Source of the DNA: Clitoria ternatea
Taxonomy: Eukaryota > Streptophyta > Magnoliopsida > Fabales > Fabaceae
NCBI GenBank assembly: GCA_037962975.1
Contig: CM075670.1
Span: forward strand, 85,749,501-85,813,500
Reading direction: 5' to 3'
Length of the DNA: 64,000 bases
Made by a program: the position numbers and the translations under genes. Positions 45,685 to 57,040 of this stretch are shown piece after piece. The notes below the pieces were generated by a model, which saw only the letters and a program-made list of their open reading frames with translations, searched no databases and had not been told where the DNA came from. Position 1 is the stretch's first letter. Each line of letters starts with the position of its first letter.

Positions 45685-46097
45685 GCACCATGAGCATTCA
45701 TTCAAGGGGGGGGATTCTTCATTGAAGGCAATCAAGTCTTGGGAAGCCATTCGTTTCTTCTCTTCTTCTTCCCTGTGGCATTTCTTCTTCCAGCAAGTTT
45801 TTTTCATTTCCAGCAAGTTTCTTTTCATTTCCAAGTTTTTTTCATTTCCGGGTTAGTTTCTTTTCCAGATTATTATGTTCTTTTCTTTTCTTTACTTTTC
45901 TTTGTAGTTGTTATTATGTAGTTTCATTTCTTCTTCCAGCCAGTTTCTTTTCATTTCCAAGTTTTTCATTTCCATGTTATTTTAAATATAGTATGCTTTT
46001 TAATAAAAAAATAATAAAATAACAATAAAATAATAATAAAAATAAGTAATAAGTTTTGCACATGTTTTCTAGCCTAAAAATTTCCATTTTCTTAACA

Positions 46098-46557
46098 GTG
46101 TCGTACGGGAACACTTCCGTCTACACAATTTCCTTAGGATCCGTACACGTGCGAAGAACTTCGCCTTGTACGAGCTCCCCACCTCAATGACATCCATCAT
46201 CATCTCCTAAGTCTTTTCCTAAAAGAACAACACTTAGAACTACGTAACCCTGATTTCTTGATAATTCAAGAATACGTAGGAGCGGGACTTTAACTCCTGT
46301 CGGGCCCATCTTTCTTTCTTTTTTTTTTTTTGATTTATTTCCTCACTTTCATTTTTCTTTCATAAATGTTCTTCTTTTTGGTCGCTTCCGTGAAAATCAA
46401 TTTAGACGTGACGTCTTGTTGATTTCCCCCTAGTTTTTGCTCAAGCCTCGCCATAATTCATAGGGAAGGGATACTTAGGACGAGACGTCCCGCTTATCTC
46501 TTTCCTATCCCTGTTTTTTTTTTCTATCCGAGAATGTCTAATTTAGGCGTGACGCCT
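46098..46557 (+). other. Hairpin chain in R-U5, copy C
   Basis: Same order as in copy E: GTGT...ACAC (46098-46126), CGTAC...GTACG with inner GCGAAGAACTTCGC (46142-46172), TCTTTTCCTAAAAGA (46212-46226), CTACGTA...TACGTAG (46240-46279), AGGAG...CTCCT (46278-46298), AGACGTGACGTCT (46404), GGACGAGACGTCC (46478) and AGGCGTGACGCCT (46545). The last one differs from E's AGACGTGACGTCT at two positions that pair with each other. Repeated in the 3' LTR from 53709. The RNA fold is inferred. Confidence 0.6.
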
Positions 46558-46954
46558 TATTAGCATTCTCTTCCCCTCTCTGTCTCATATCGAAGTCGAG
46601 TTTAATCCGGATGAAACGTTCCATTGACCTCGCTTCGACATTCTATGTTTGTACAGTTCTCTACTCCATTCTATCATTTTCAAAATAAAAGGGAAGAAAC
46701 CATGTTTTATTTAAGGCTATTTATATTGTGCTTTCAATCTTGGTACTGTCTTTGACAGGCGATGTAGGGTGCTAATACCTTCCCTACTCGTAATCGACTC
46801 TCGAACTTGGATTTCAATTTTTTAACCAGTGCTTTACTGAACCTAGTTTTTTCCAATGTTTTTTCCTATGAATAAAAACGTTAGTGGCGACTCCCTGTTT
46901 CAAACAAGGTTTCACTCTCTCTCGCCGCGCCGTCGTGATCCAGGTTGCGACAGA

Positions 46955-46973
46955 TGGCGACTCCACTGGGGAC
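46955..46973 (+). other. Primer-binding site of copy C
   Basis: TGGCGACTCCACTGGGGAC, two bases beyond the LTR; differs from D's site at one base. Confidence 0.85.
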
Positions 46974-47639
46974 ACTTAAGAGAGTCAGGCCAGTTTGATT
47001 GAAAGCGCATGTTCTTTTATATAGCCTTTGTTAGCTTGGATTTCTTCCCCCTTGTTTTATTTTCTGTTAATTGTTGTGAATGTTTGTTCTTGTTTTATTC
47101 GCATCTTGTTATTTGTTTCGTTGTCTATGTTTTGCATGTTTATTGAACCCTAGGGTAGGAGACCATGTTACTTTTCTGCAATCATTGAACCCTAGGGTAG
47201 ACGACTTTGTATATTTGTTCTGTGTTTGTTCCTTGTGCAGGATAGGGTAAGGTAAAAGGTATTGAATGTCCTTCCACACACTACACTCACATTACTTGCA
47301 CACACCTATGAGTGGCGCCCTATACCCGGGCCCCAAATGAAGCTTAAGTTAGGAGAGGTTGGTAACGGAATCGTATGGGATGTACTTCCTATCCGGTGTT
47401 CGTGAGAACCTCGACTAGAGTTCGACCTCTCATGATATACGCACCTAGTGAATTCCTCACTGTTTGCGTCCCTGTCATGATTAGGATCTTGGCTCTGGTG
47501 ACCTTCTAGATGTCTAGCGGAAACCACCCGGTGTGGAGAGTCACTTTTAGACAAGCCATAGGGCCTAGAAAAGACTTCCAACAAAACCCGACCTAGGCCA
47601 CGAAAGGGCACTCCACAGAAAATTGCATAGATTTGAAAC
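46974..47639 (+). other. Leader of copy C
   Basis: Homologous to the leader of D (4736-3377, minus strand). Contains two copies of GAACCCTAGGGTAG (about 47146 and 47188). A 138-codon minus-strand frame (47722-47306) overlies it without a recognisable domain. Confidence 0.6.
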
Positions 47640-47730
47640 ATAAAGTGAGAGATTTGATCAAGGCCGAATGGATCAATTTTCCGGGAAGGGACTCCTAATA
47701 TGACCATAAATCCCCTACCCAATCATGGAA
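47640..47730 (+). pseudogene. gag C-terminal scrap in copy C
   Basis: The plus frame reads KVRDLIKAEWINFPG, matching KVRDLIKAKWLDFQEG at the end of D's gag, then a stop. Gag's N-terminus and zinc finger are missing, so C retains only the last few dozen codons. Confidence 0.65.
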
Positions 47731-49020
47731 GTTCGGAAGTTAATGCCGTGGTGGCCGATATTGAAGATGGTTTTGATGATAATGTTGATTCGGTGGCCGC
47801 TTGCCCGCCGGGCTAAGAGTTCAGTGATTGGGAGGCTATCGAACTCCCTACGATTCTTAAATGATTCACCAAAAATTTGTCATTGCCTTAATGTCTTGAT
47901 TATCCCTCTGCTATGCCTAAGGCTCTGGGACTTTTCATGTAATAAGGGCGAAAAAAAAAACTTGTTTTACCAGTCAATCAATAAATATGTATCGAAATTC
48001 AAAAAAAATTCTCATCCCTTTATCCTTGCTTTTGACTCATTCTCTTTAACTTGCTTTTCCTTTCTCTTCTTTATTTTGCCATAACACACTAAATTACAGA
48101 TCCAAAAATGATCCTCTTGAGACTAGTGAAATCACAATCCTGCTTCACGATTTCGATCACTCAGTCGACTATGCCGACGAAGGAGGTAGGGAAACCTACG
48201 AGCCACTATCCAAGTTTACAAGATTGTTAGAACAAGAGGATCAAGATGGGTATACCCCTAAGTCAAGAGCAATTGAAGGAATCACGGGGGCAACCTATCA
48301 GAAGGCATGGAATGACAATATGGGCAAGTCCCGAATTGGACAAGTGGTAGGCCAGTCATTTAAGGAAACCTCAACAGTTGCCAGCAAAATAGGGGGGAAT
48401 CGCTTATGTCTATAAATGTAGACACAACTGAGGAAGACTTTGCCAAAAAAAAAAGAAAAAAAACGAAAAAGAAAAAAACAAATAATACAAAAAAATGAAA
48501 AAAATGAAAAAAATAGAGCCAAGCTCGAAGTCCAATACACATACCAAGCAGGGAAAGCTGGTTACGTCCAGATCATCAAGCAAGCTGTCATTTTCTGTAT
48601 TGGGGGAATAAATGTCACTAGACCAAGAACTTGTATTCTTATCATCATCAACACCTCAAAAGGTACGCTATTCCTCATGCTCATGTAACCAAGGAAATAG
48701 TCTATCAGATTGAGTCATTGCATCATCAAGGGGATAAAAAATAGAATAAAACAAAAAAAAATCATCAAAAAAATGAAAAAAATGAAAAAAATGAAGAAAA
48801 TGAAAAATCCAAAAAAATGAAATCAAAAAAAGAGAGAAAAAAAAGGGCCAAAATGATGACTCAGAGTAATTCTCTCATTGATGCTAAAAGACTCACCAAT
48901 ATTTCCTTGGGTACATGGCATAGGAGTAGAGTCTCCTATTTGAGATGACATCAGTTCCCCAAAGGACCCAAACTAAATTTGGAAAAGGTTAGGCAGACTC
49001 AGCTGGAGTGTGATCAGTTT
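47731..49020 (+). other. Pol-linker remnant and A-rich tracts, copy C
   Basis: From about 48140 the plus frame reads FDHSVDYADEGGRETYEPLS and LLEQEDQDGYTPKSRAIEGI, the acidic linker between protease and RT in Ogre/Tat pol. It is followed by A-rich tracts (48440-48510, 48740-48850) and no RT. The core of pol has been deleted. Frames on either strand through the A/T-rich tracts are artefacts. Confidence 0.5.
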
Positions 49021-50980
49021 CAACCTTTTACTGTAAAAGATGCAGCCAAAAAAAAAAGAGAAAAACACAAGAAAAGAGCTCGCTAGGTTGAAAACCTGAA
49101 AGGGCGGCCTAGGCAAAAGTTAGAGCAACCGAGTGAGTCGAAAACCTGAAAAGGCGGCTCAGGTAAAAATTAGGGTCAAGATTTCGGCAGAGTAAGTGAA
49201 ATTTCCAATGCAAATCGCGCAAACTGGGGCATGTGGACCATGGTCAAACTACCCCCTCAAAAGCAGAGTTGAATGATGTACTTGAGGTCGTGACGCAGGA
49301 TTAAGGTTCTCACTAGTCTCAGGAATTCACTGGAGGATCCTTGAACTTGCCTGGCCTTGACCTGTCCTATGTAACTTCATTTCATCCCATCTATTTTCCC
49401 TATTGTCCACTCCCTGTATATTGTTTGACATACATGAATAAAGTTCATCCTTTTTCGATACGTGTTATGAATTGCATTGATCTGATAAAACATTGTGTTT
49501 TTATAAAAATAAAATTAAAGAAAGGTGAACATTTAAAGTCGTGAGGAACGAGACGCTCCCACTACTTGACCTCATCTTAGACAATCATTATGAAGACTCA
49601 GCCAGGCATGCGCTTCAAAGCTATAATCGCCTCTTGCATTCTCCTCTGTCCATGAGTTATCCTAAGAGTCGCGGTTTCACAGGACCTACCCAGTTTTTGA
49701 ACTTATCTTTGCACTACTTACCATTTTTTTTGCAGGTTATCTCACAGACAGTCATGCCAGGCATTAACACCTCAATCAAGTCCCTCAAGCCCCCTCCTCA
49801 AATCGCCTCAGAACTCCTTCCCTAAATCGCCAAAGCTGGCACCCCTCAAAGTCTCCTCTTCATTCTCCAAAGCAGGCACCGTTCTAAATCCCTTTCTCCT
49901 TAATCGCCAAAGTTGGCAATCTTCAAAGTCTCCCGCTCAACTCCAAAAATCAGCATCTCTCAAATTCTCATCCCCCTAGTGGAACCTTCCTCGCCAAAGT
50001 TGGAACTTCTCGAAACTCCATCCTTAGGTCGCCAAAGTTGGCACTTCTCAAAGTCTCCTCTTCAATCTCCAAAGCAGACACCGTTCTAAGCCTCTTTCGC
50101 CAAAGTTGGCAATCTTCAAAGTCTCCCACTCAACTCCAAAATCAGCACCTCTTAAATTCTCATCCCCAGTGAAATCAATCGCCAAAGCTGGCACTTCTCA
50201 AGATCTCTTCCCCAATGAATCCCAAACTTTCCATTCTCAATCAAGAGGCAGTACCCGAATCACCAAATTCTTCCCCAGTAGAACTACACTTCCCAGACAA
50301 ATTAAACTGGGGCATCACCCTAGATTCCCCCAAAGCCCTTTAGATCATGTCAAACTGGGGCATCTCCCCCAGGATGTTATTTTTTGTCAACCTAAGAGCA
50401 ATACCCCACGCTCCCGGGAAGTTTGAGCCGGGACATCACCTCGGGTCTCTCTCTGTCAAAAGGGAACGTACCCCAAGCTTCTTCAACCGCCCTAACTGGG
50501 GCATCACCCCATATCCTTCTCCCAGCCTTGAGGTGATACCCCTAAATCTTCTAATCTTTCCAAAATTGGGGTATTACCCCAAATTTTTCCTCTGTTTGAG
50601 GGGCAGTATCCATAGCTCCTTTAGCTAGATTTTCCCTTATTTCTCTTCCTACCAATCAAGGAACAGTTCCCCGAATCATCCAAGACAGCTTGAACTGGAT
50701 CATCCCCAGATTTCTTTCCTTTAGTAAGCCCACCATACATCCCCAGTGGACCCTAGATTTTCCTTCCAGTCAAGAAGCAGTTCCCTGAGATCCCTTCAAT
50801 CTTCCTAACTGGGGCATCTCCCCCAGATTTCTTCTATTTTAGTCAAGGGGCAATTCCCCAAGATTCCTTCAAATCATCTCCAACTGGGGCACCCCAGGTT
50901 CACCCTCTTTCAGTCAAAGAGTAATTCCCCAAGAACCTTCAGTCATGTCAAACTGGGGCATCACCCCGAGCCTTTAGGTC
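49021..50980 (+). repeat. Dispersed internal repeats of copy C
   Basis: Three repeat sets: GAAAACCTGAAAGGGCGGCC-type units (49090-49170), CGCCAAAGTTGGCACTTCTC-type units, about eight (49825-50200), and AACTGGGGCATCACCC-type units, about nine (50305-50965), each followed by a CAAGGGGCAGTTCCC-like phrase. CGCCAAAGTTGGC is partly self-complementary (GCCAA...TTGGC). Reading frames here are short, in different phases, and carry no domain. Confidence 0.7.
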
Positions 50981-51150
50981 CAGTGAGTTAATTTGGACGA
51001 GACGTCCTGTTAGCTCCCCCCCAACCTTTACAGTTCTTGCCAACAGTGAGTTAATTTGGACGAGACGTCCTGTTAACTCCCCCAACCTTCACATTTCCTA
51101 CCAACAGTGAGTTAATTTGGACGAGACGTCCTGTTAGCTCCCCCAATCTC
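50981..51150 (+). repeat. Three tandem 58-60 bp units with the GGACGAGACGTCC hairpin
   Basis: CAGTGAGTTAATTTGGACGA begins each unit at about 50981, 51045 and 51105. All three keep the inverted repeat GGACGAGACGTCC found in the LTR, so the same small stem recurs near both ends of the element RNA. Confidence 0.85.
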
Positions 51151-51207
51151 TGTATTTTCTGTCGACCGAGGGTCAACCCCACCCTTTACCTTCTTATCGC
51201 CGATCAA

Positions 51208-51990
51208 ATGGCACCTTTTACCTTTCCAGCTGCCTATCAAGGCATCCTTTACTTTCCAGCCGCCTATCAAGGCATCCTTTATTTTCCAGCCGCCTATCAA
51301 GGCATCCTTTACTTTCCAGCCGCCTATCAAGGCATCCTTTACTTTCCAACCGCCTATCAAGGCATCCTTTATTTTCCAGCCGCCTATCAAGGCATCCTTT
51401 ATTTTCCAGCTGCCTATCAAGGCATCCTTTACTTTCCAGCCGCCTATCAAGGCATCCTTTCTTTTCCAGCCGCCTATCAAGGCATCCTTTACTTTCCAGC
51501 CGCCTATCAAGGCATCCTTTACTTTCCAGCCGCCTATCAAGGCATCCTTTACTTTCCAGCCGCCTATCAAGGCATCCTTTATTTTCCAGCCGCCTATCAA
51601 GGCATCCTTTATTTTCCAGCCGCCTATCAAGGCATCCTTTATTTTCCAGCCGCCTATCAAGGCATCCTTTATTTTCCAGCCGCCTATCAAGGCATCCTTT
51701 ATTTTTCATCCGCCTATCAAGGCATCCTTTATTTTCCAGCCGCCTATCAAGGCATCCTTTTCCAGCCGCCTATCAAGGCATCCTTTATTTTCCAGCCGCC
51801 TATCAAGGCATCCTTTATTTTCCAGCCGCCTATCAAGGCATCCTTTATTTTCCAGTCGCCTATCAAGGTGTCCTTTTCCAGCCGCCTATCAAGGCATCCT
51901 TTACTTTCCAGCCGCCTATCAAGGCATCCTTTATTTTCCAGTCGCCTATCAAGGCATCCTTTACTTTCCGTTCACCTATGCAGGCACCCT
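51208..51990. repeat. 30-bp minisatellite, about 25 units
   Basis: Units of CCGCCTATCAAGGCATCCTT plus TATTTTCCAG, nearly identical, with occasional shortened units (near 51755 and 51870). As 30 is a multiple of three, frames stay open: the plus strand gives a decapeptide repeat (FPAAYQGILY) in a 343-codon frame (51208-52239), and the minus strand gives two others (GGWKIKDALI and KGCLDRRLEN). With three open frames and no start context or domain, I treat these as consequences of the repeat. Confidence 0.9.
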
Positions 51991-52054
51991 TTACCTTCTA
52001 GTCTACCAGGGGTCAATCCCGATCTTCCCACTGAAAGAATTTTTCCCCGTCAAT

Positions 52055-52311
52055 CCAGAGTTCAAAAAAAAAAAACAAAAAACAAAAACAAAAAAAAAAC
52101 AAAAAAAAACAAAGAAAAAAGAGAGGAGAAAAGAAGAGAAACAGAAGTAGAGAATGCTCGTTTTTTTAAGAAAAAGGTCACACTAACTCGCGATTGCCCA
52201 CACCATCAGTTGCCATACCGATCAAGAGGTCCCACTTGACCCCCTACATCGGTGTTCATATCTTTACTTCCTTTTCACTTCAAAAACACAGAAGCTTCGT
52301 GTCTCTTTTGT
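52055..52311 (+). other. A-rich 3' untranslated region of copy C
   Basis: Poly-A/CAAAA tract (52065-52130) then unique sequence to the polypurine tract; no gene. Confidence 0.55.
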
Positions 52312-52335
52312 GAAAAAGAAGTAAAGAGGGGCATC
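52312..52335 (+). other. Polypurine tract of copy C
   Basis: Purine run GAAAAAGAAGTAAAGAGGGG followed by CATC directly before the TGTGAACACC LTR start. Confidence 0.8.
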
Positions 52336-54560
52336 TGTGAACACCTCTTTTGGTCCGGCCAATTGGTACAGTTCCATCCTTTGAGCACTCTTTTATGCGC
52401 ATGGTTCATTTGAAAATTCATAACTCCTTCATATGATCTTTGATTTGCGCAAACCCGGTCTCTAAATTTTCGTAACAAAATTGTCTACGACTTTTGTGAA
52501 GACCTTGAAGGCTGAATCCTTACCAATTGGTACAGTTTTAATAATCTTCCTGGACTTGCTCCAGTTTCATGACTGCTCTGCACATCTTTAAGAAAAAATT
52601 CATATCTCCCTCATATGATACTGAAATGACCCCATTCTTTTTTCTATGGCTCCATATCAAAGAGATCTACAAACTTCATGAAGGCCACAAAAGCTAATTC
52701 TCCACCCATTTTGCCCAGTGAATTTATTTTGCTTGCAAATGTATTTCCGTCACACTCTAGAGCAGTTTTCATAGATGGGCCATATCTCCCTCGTTTCTTG
52801 ATGAAAATTTTTGTGCCATATATCAAATTAAAGCTAAGAGAAAGATCTACAAACTTCATGAAGGGCACAAAAGCTAATTCTCTACCCATTTTGCCCAGTG
52901 AATTTATTTTGCTTGCAAATGTATTTCCGTCACACTCTGGAGCAGTTTTCATAGATGGGCCATATCTCCCTCGTTTCTTGATGAAAATTTTTGTGCCATC
53001 TATCAAATTAAAGCTAAGAGAAAGATCTACAACTTTCATGTTGGACTCTTTTTCAAATTTGGAACGCATCAGCCCTCAAATGCACGAGTAAGTTTGTGAT
53101 GGTGGGCAAGGCACTAAAGATCATAATGGAGCACTAAGGATCATAATGGAGCACTAAAGCATCATAATGGGGCACTAAAGATCATAATGGAGCACTTAAG
53201 TTGATAATGGAGCACCATGGACTTGTTAATTGGAGAGTGCACCTTCCATTACAAATTTTTTATGGCAATGGCTGCTTTTGCATTCCTATAAATAGGCACC
53301 ATGAGCATTCATTCAAGGGGGGGGATTCTTCATTGAAGGCAATCAAGTCTTGGGAAGCCATTCGTTTCTTCTTTTCTTCTTCCCTGTGGCATTTCTTCTT
53401 CCAGCAAGTTTTTTTCATTTCCAGCAAGTTTCTTTTCATTTCCAAGTTTTTTTCATTTCCGGGTTAGTTTCTTTTCCAGATTATTATGTTCTTTTCTTTT
53501 CTTTACTTTTCTTTGTAGTTGTTATTATGTAGTTTCATTTCTTCTTCCAGCCAGTTTCTTTTCATTTCCAAGTTTTTCATTTCCATGTTATTTTAAATAT
53601 AGTATGCTTTTTAATAAAAAAATAATAAAATAACAATAAAATAATAATAAAAATAAGTAATAAGTTTTGCACATGTTTTCTAGCCTAAAAATTTCCATTT
53701 TCTTAACAGTGTCGTACGGGAACACTTCCGTCTACACAATTTCCTTAGGATCCGTACACGTGCGAAGAACTTCGCCTTGTACGAGCTCCCCACCTCAATG
53801 ACATCCATCATCATCTCCTAAGTCTTTTCCTAAAAGAACAACACTTAGAACTACGTAACCCTGATTTCTTGATAATTCAAGAATACGTAGGAGCGGGACT
53901 TTAACTCCTGTCGGGCCCATCTTTCTTTTTTTTTTTTTTGATTTATTTCCTCACTTTCATTTTTCTTTCATAAATGTTCTTCTTTTTGGTTGCTTCCGTG
54001 AAAATCAATTTAGACGTGACGTCTTGTTGATTTCCCCCTAGTTTTTGCTCAAGCCTCGCCATAATTCATAGGGAAGGGATACTTAGGACGAGACGTCCCG
54101 CTTATCTCTTTCCTATCCCTGTTTTTTTTTTCTATCCGAGAATGTCTAATTTAGGCGTGACGCCTTATTAGCATTCTCTTCCCCTCTCTGTCTCATATCG
54201 AAGTCGAGTTTAATCCGGATGAAACGTTCCATTGACCTCGCTTCGACATTCTATGTTTGTACAGTTCTCTACTCCATTCTATCATTTTCAAAATAAAAGG
54301 GAAGAAACCATGTTTTATTTAAGGCTATTTATATTGTGCTTTCAATCTTGGTACTGTCTTTGACAGGCGATGTAGGGTGCTAATACCTTCCCTACTCGTA
54401 ATCGACTCCCGAACTTGGATTTCAATTTTTTAACCAGTGCTTTACTGAACCTAGTTTTTTCCAATGTTTTTTCCTATGAATAAAAACGTTGGTGGCGACT
54501 CCCTGTTTCAAACAAGGTTTCACTCTCTCTCGCCGCGCCGTCGCGATCCAGGTTGCGACA
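52336..54560 (+). repeat. 3' LTR of copy C
   Basis: Pairs with 44725-46952 with only a few substitutions and small indels (for example TATC for ATATC near 53000 and a shorter T-run near 53930). Same TATA box (53286-53295), 180-bp duplication and hairpin chain. Followed by CCCAT. Confidence 0.92.
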
Positions 54561-55383
54561 CCCATACTGTGCGACGGCTCTAAAGACTTTAGGGCACCTC
54601 TCCAAGGCCTATAAATGCAAGACTCATTCAAGCTTCTCAAGCATCCAAATCCATTAAAGGGAAATCAAATCTTGAGTCTTGTGAGTTCTATTTCTTTGTG
54701 TAGTTTCATTTTCTGAAACTTAGAACTTATATTTATAAATCCTCTCTTGTGAGAGTTTAGAAATTGTGAAAGCCTTCATTTGTTTATTTACTCTATTGAA
54801 AGAGTTTATTGATTGTAAAATCAAACACCAAAACACCAAGGTTATTCACTCTAGGATTGAGTGGTCACAAAGGTTGGGGTTCAACCTTTGGGTATTGAGA
54901 GTTTGAAAGATTGGGTGGGTTGCCCTTGTGCTAGTGAGGATTGAGTTCTTGAGTGTGGGACACTAGGAAGCTGCAATTGCTTATAGCTTGTATCTCTAAA
55001 CTTCAATAGTGGAAATCTTTCAAGTGGGTTGCTTGAAGGCGAGACGTACACCAGGTTGGTGGAACTCGTTAAATTGGTTTGCAAGCTTTTCTTTCCTACT
55101 CTCTTGCATTTACTTATTGTACTTGATTGGTATATTGATTTGATTGTGATATTATTGCTTGAACTTGAGTAACTAGGCTAAGTTAAAGTGTTGCACACCA
55201 AGTATTTGATAAATTGGCTTAGCAACATTTGCACACTTTCTCATATTGATTCTTGCTCTACACTTGCTATTTCTTACATACAAGCATACTTAGTGAAAAA
55301 GAAATCAATTTCAAAGGTATTCCAACTAAAAGTTTTAAAACTCAATTCACCCCCTCTTGAGTATTGAGGCCACTTAAACAACA
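54561..55383 (+). repeat. 5' LTR of B, second part (TATA, R, U5)
   Basis: Resumes at CCCATACTGTGCGACGG after copy C, matching 63131-63954. TATA box CTATAAATG at 54609-54617. Ends CACTTAAACAACA at 55383. Short minus-strand frames are not genes. Confidence 0.9.
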
Positions 55384-55385
55384 AG

Positions 55386-55397
55386 TGATATCAGAGC
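55386..55397 (+). other. Primer-binding site of B
   Basis: TGATATCAGAGC, one base from the initiator tRNA-Met complement TGGTATCAGAGC, two bases after the LTR. Confidence 0.8.
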
Positions 55398-55438
55398 TTG
55401 ACTCTTGGTAGATCAAGCTTAACAGCTTCAAGAGAACA

Positions 55439-57040
55439 ATGGCCTCTAATTCTCTAAATCTTTTTCCTGAGGGTGGTGCCACAAATAGACCTCCTGCTTT
55501 TAATGGGGAAGGCTATGCTTTTTGGAAAGAAAGGATGCAATTTTTTGTACAATCTATTGACCTTAAAGTTTGGAATGCAATTGAAAATGGTCCTTTCATA
55601 CCCATGCATATTGTAGATGGTAAACAAGTAGAAAAATTGGTGGATGATTGGACTAGCGAAGAAGAAAAGAAAGTCCAATATAACTATAAAGCTAAAAATC
55701 TAATCACCTTAGCTTTAGGCCCTGATGAATTCTTTAGAGTAGTTACTTGTAAATCTGTCAAAGATATGTGGGATACCTTACAAATAACCCATGAAGGTAC
55801 AAGCAATGTTAAAGACTCTAAGATTAGTACCTTAACTAGTTAGTATGAAAGCTTTAGATTAAATTCTGGAGAAATAATTATTGATATGCAAAAGAGGTTC
55901 ACCATTATTATAAATCATCTCATTACTCTTGGCAAGACTTACACTAACAAAGAGCTTATTCATAAAGTATTAAAAAGTCTCACCAGGGAATGGCAACCTC
56001 TTGTCACCGCCATCAAACAATCTCCTAGCATCAATGAAATGTCTCTTGCTACACTATTCGGTAAGTTACAAGAACAAGAACAAGAGTTGAAAGAATTAAG
56101 GATGGCAGAAGAAGAAGTCTTCCAAGAAGAAAGGTCTAGCTCTCAAGGCCACTTCTATCAATGAGGAAGAATCCAGTAGTGAGCTTGATGAAGAAGAAGA
56201 GTTTGGACTGTTTATGAAGCATTTCGGAAAATTTATGAGAAACAAACGCTTCCAAAAGAACTTCAAACCTCAAGGTAAGAAACCAATCTCAAATGAAAAT
56301 TCTTCCTCACCAAATTGCTTTGAGTGTGGTAAGGAAGGACACTTCAAGGTGGATTGCCTAAATCTCAAGAAGAAGAACAAAGAGAAAAGAGGAAGAAGAA
56401 GACTTACATTGCTTGGGATGAAAATGAGATAAGTAGCTCAGACGAATCCAAAAACGAGGAAGCCAACCTATGCCTCATGGCAAATCATCAAGATGAAGAT
56501 GATGAGGTAAGCTTTCTTGACTTAGATAGAGATGAATTGCTTGATGCATTTGAGTAATTATATGACAAGTTTGTTAAAATCTCAAACAAGTATAAGTTAT
56601 CTAGGAAAACTATTGATACTCTTGAAATGCATCTTGTAGAACTTGGCAAAGAAAATAAATGTTTGAAAAAGGAATTAGCAAATGTTCAAGCATGCTCCAA
56701 GAATAAACCTTGTAATTTTGTAAAGAAATGTGACATCCTAGAAACTGAGGTTTTAGATTTAAATAAAACCTTAGAAAAGTTTACAAATGGTAGAGATAAT
56801 TTGAATATATTACTTGGAAATCAAAGATGCATGTTTGACAAAACTGGATTAGGATACAATTCTACCAAAAAGGAAAAGCATTACAAAAACTTTTTTGTAC
56901 CACGTAGAAAATCTTCATCACCATTCACTAAATGCAATCATTGTGGTACTAAAGGACATAATGCTTTAAATTGCCATATTAGAAAGCTTGGACCAAAAGT
57001 GGTAAGAAAGGTGTGGGTTCCCAAAGGGACACTACCATAA
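55439..57040 (+). pseudogene. gag of copia B, broken by stops and frameshifts
   Basis: Starts MASNSLNLFPEGGATNRPPA at 55439. The UBN2-type copia Gag core follows (GYAFWKERMQFFVQSIDLKV; TCKSVKDMWDTLQITHEGT), stopping at a TAG (55843). Continuation frames are 55886-56164 (LTREWQPLVTAIKQS), 56214-56432 with zinc knuckle CFECGKEGHFKVDC, 56354-56557 (acidic, overlapping in another frame) and 56627-57040, a predicted coiled coil then a second knuckle CNHCGTKGHNALNC. The long gag with a coiled coil and two knuckles fits Sireviruses. At least three disabling changes. Confidence 0.85.

Larger units (their letters stand above)
44725..46952 (+). repeat. 5' LTR of copy C
   Basis: TGTGAACACCTC to GGTTGCGACA. 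Features: a tandem 180-bp duplication (about 45052-45231 and 45232-45411), in which reading frames of 137-141 codons run on both strands without recognisable domains; GGAGCACTAA repeats (45507-45605); TATA box CTATAAATAG (45675-45684); a CATTTCCAAG/TTTCTTTTC-rich stretch (45780-45980); and the hairpin chain (46098-46557). Its R-U5 end is shared with D/E while its U3 is different. Confidence 0.9.
44725..54560 (+). mobile_element. Young Ogre-like deletion derivative (copy C) in the LTR of B
   Basis: Two LTRs (44725-46952, 2228 bp; 52336-54560, 2225 bp) differ at only a few positions. They are flanked by a perfect CCCAT duplication (44720-44724, 54561-54565), and the unoccupied site is preserved in the other LTR of B at 63131-63135. 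The interior (46953-52335) has a PBS, leader, small gag and pol-linker scraps, repeat arrays and a PPT, but no polymerase or integrase. It is thus a non-autonomous member of the same group as D/E, mobilised in trans, and the most recent insertion in the right stack. Confidence 0.92.

Noticed and set aside
51112..51709. Minus-strand repetitive frames of 192 and 163 codons
   Set aside because: Consequence of the 30-bp repeat being a multiple of three; no independent evidence of coding.
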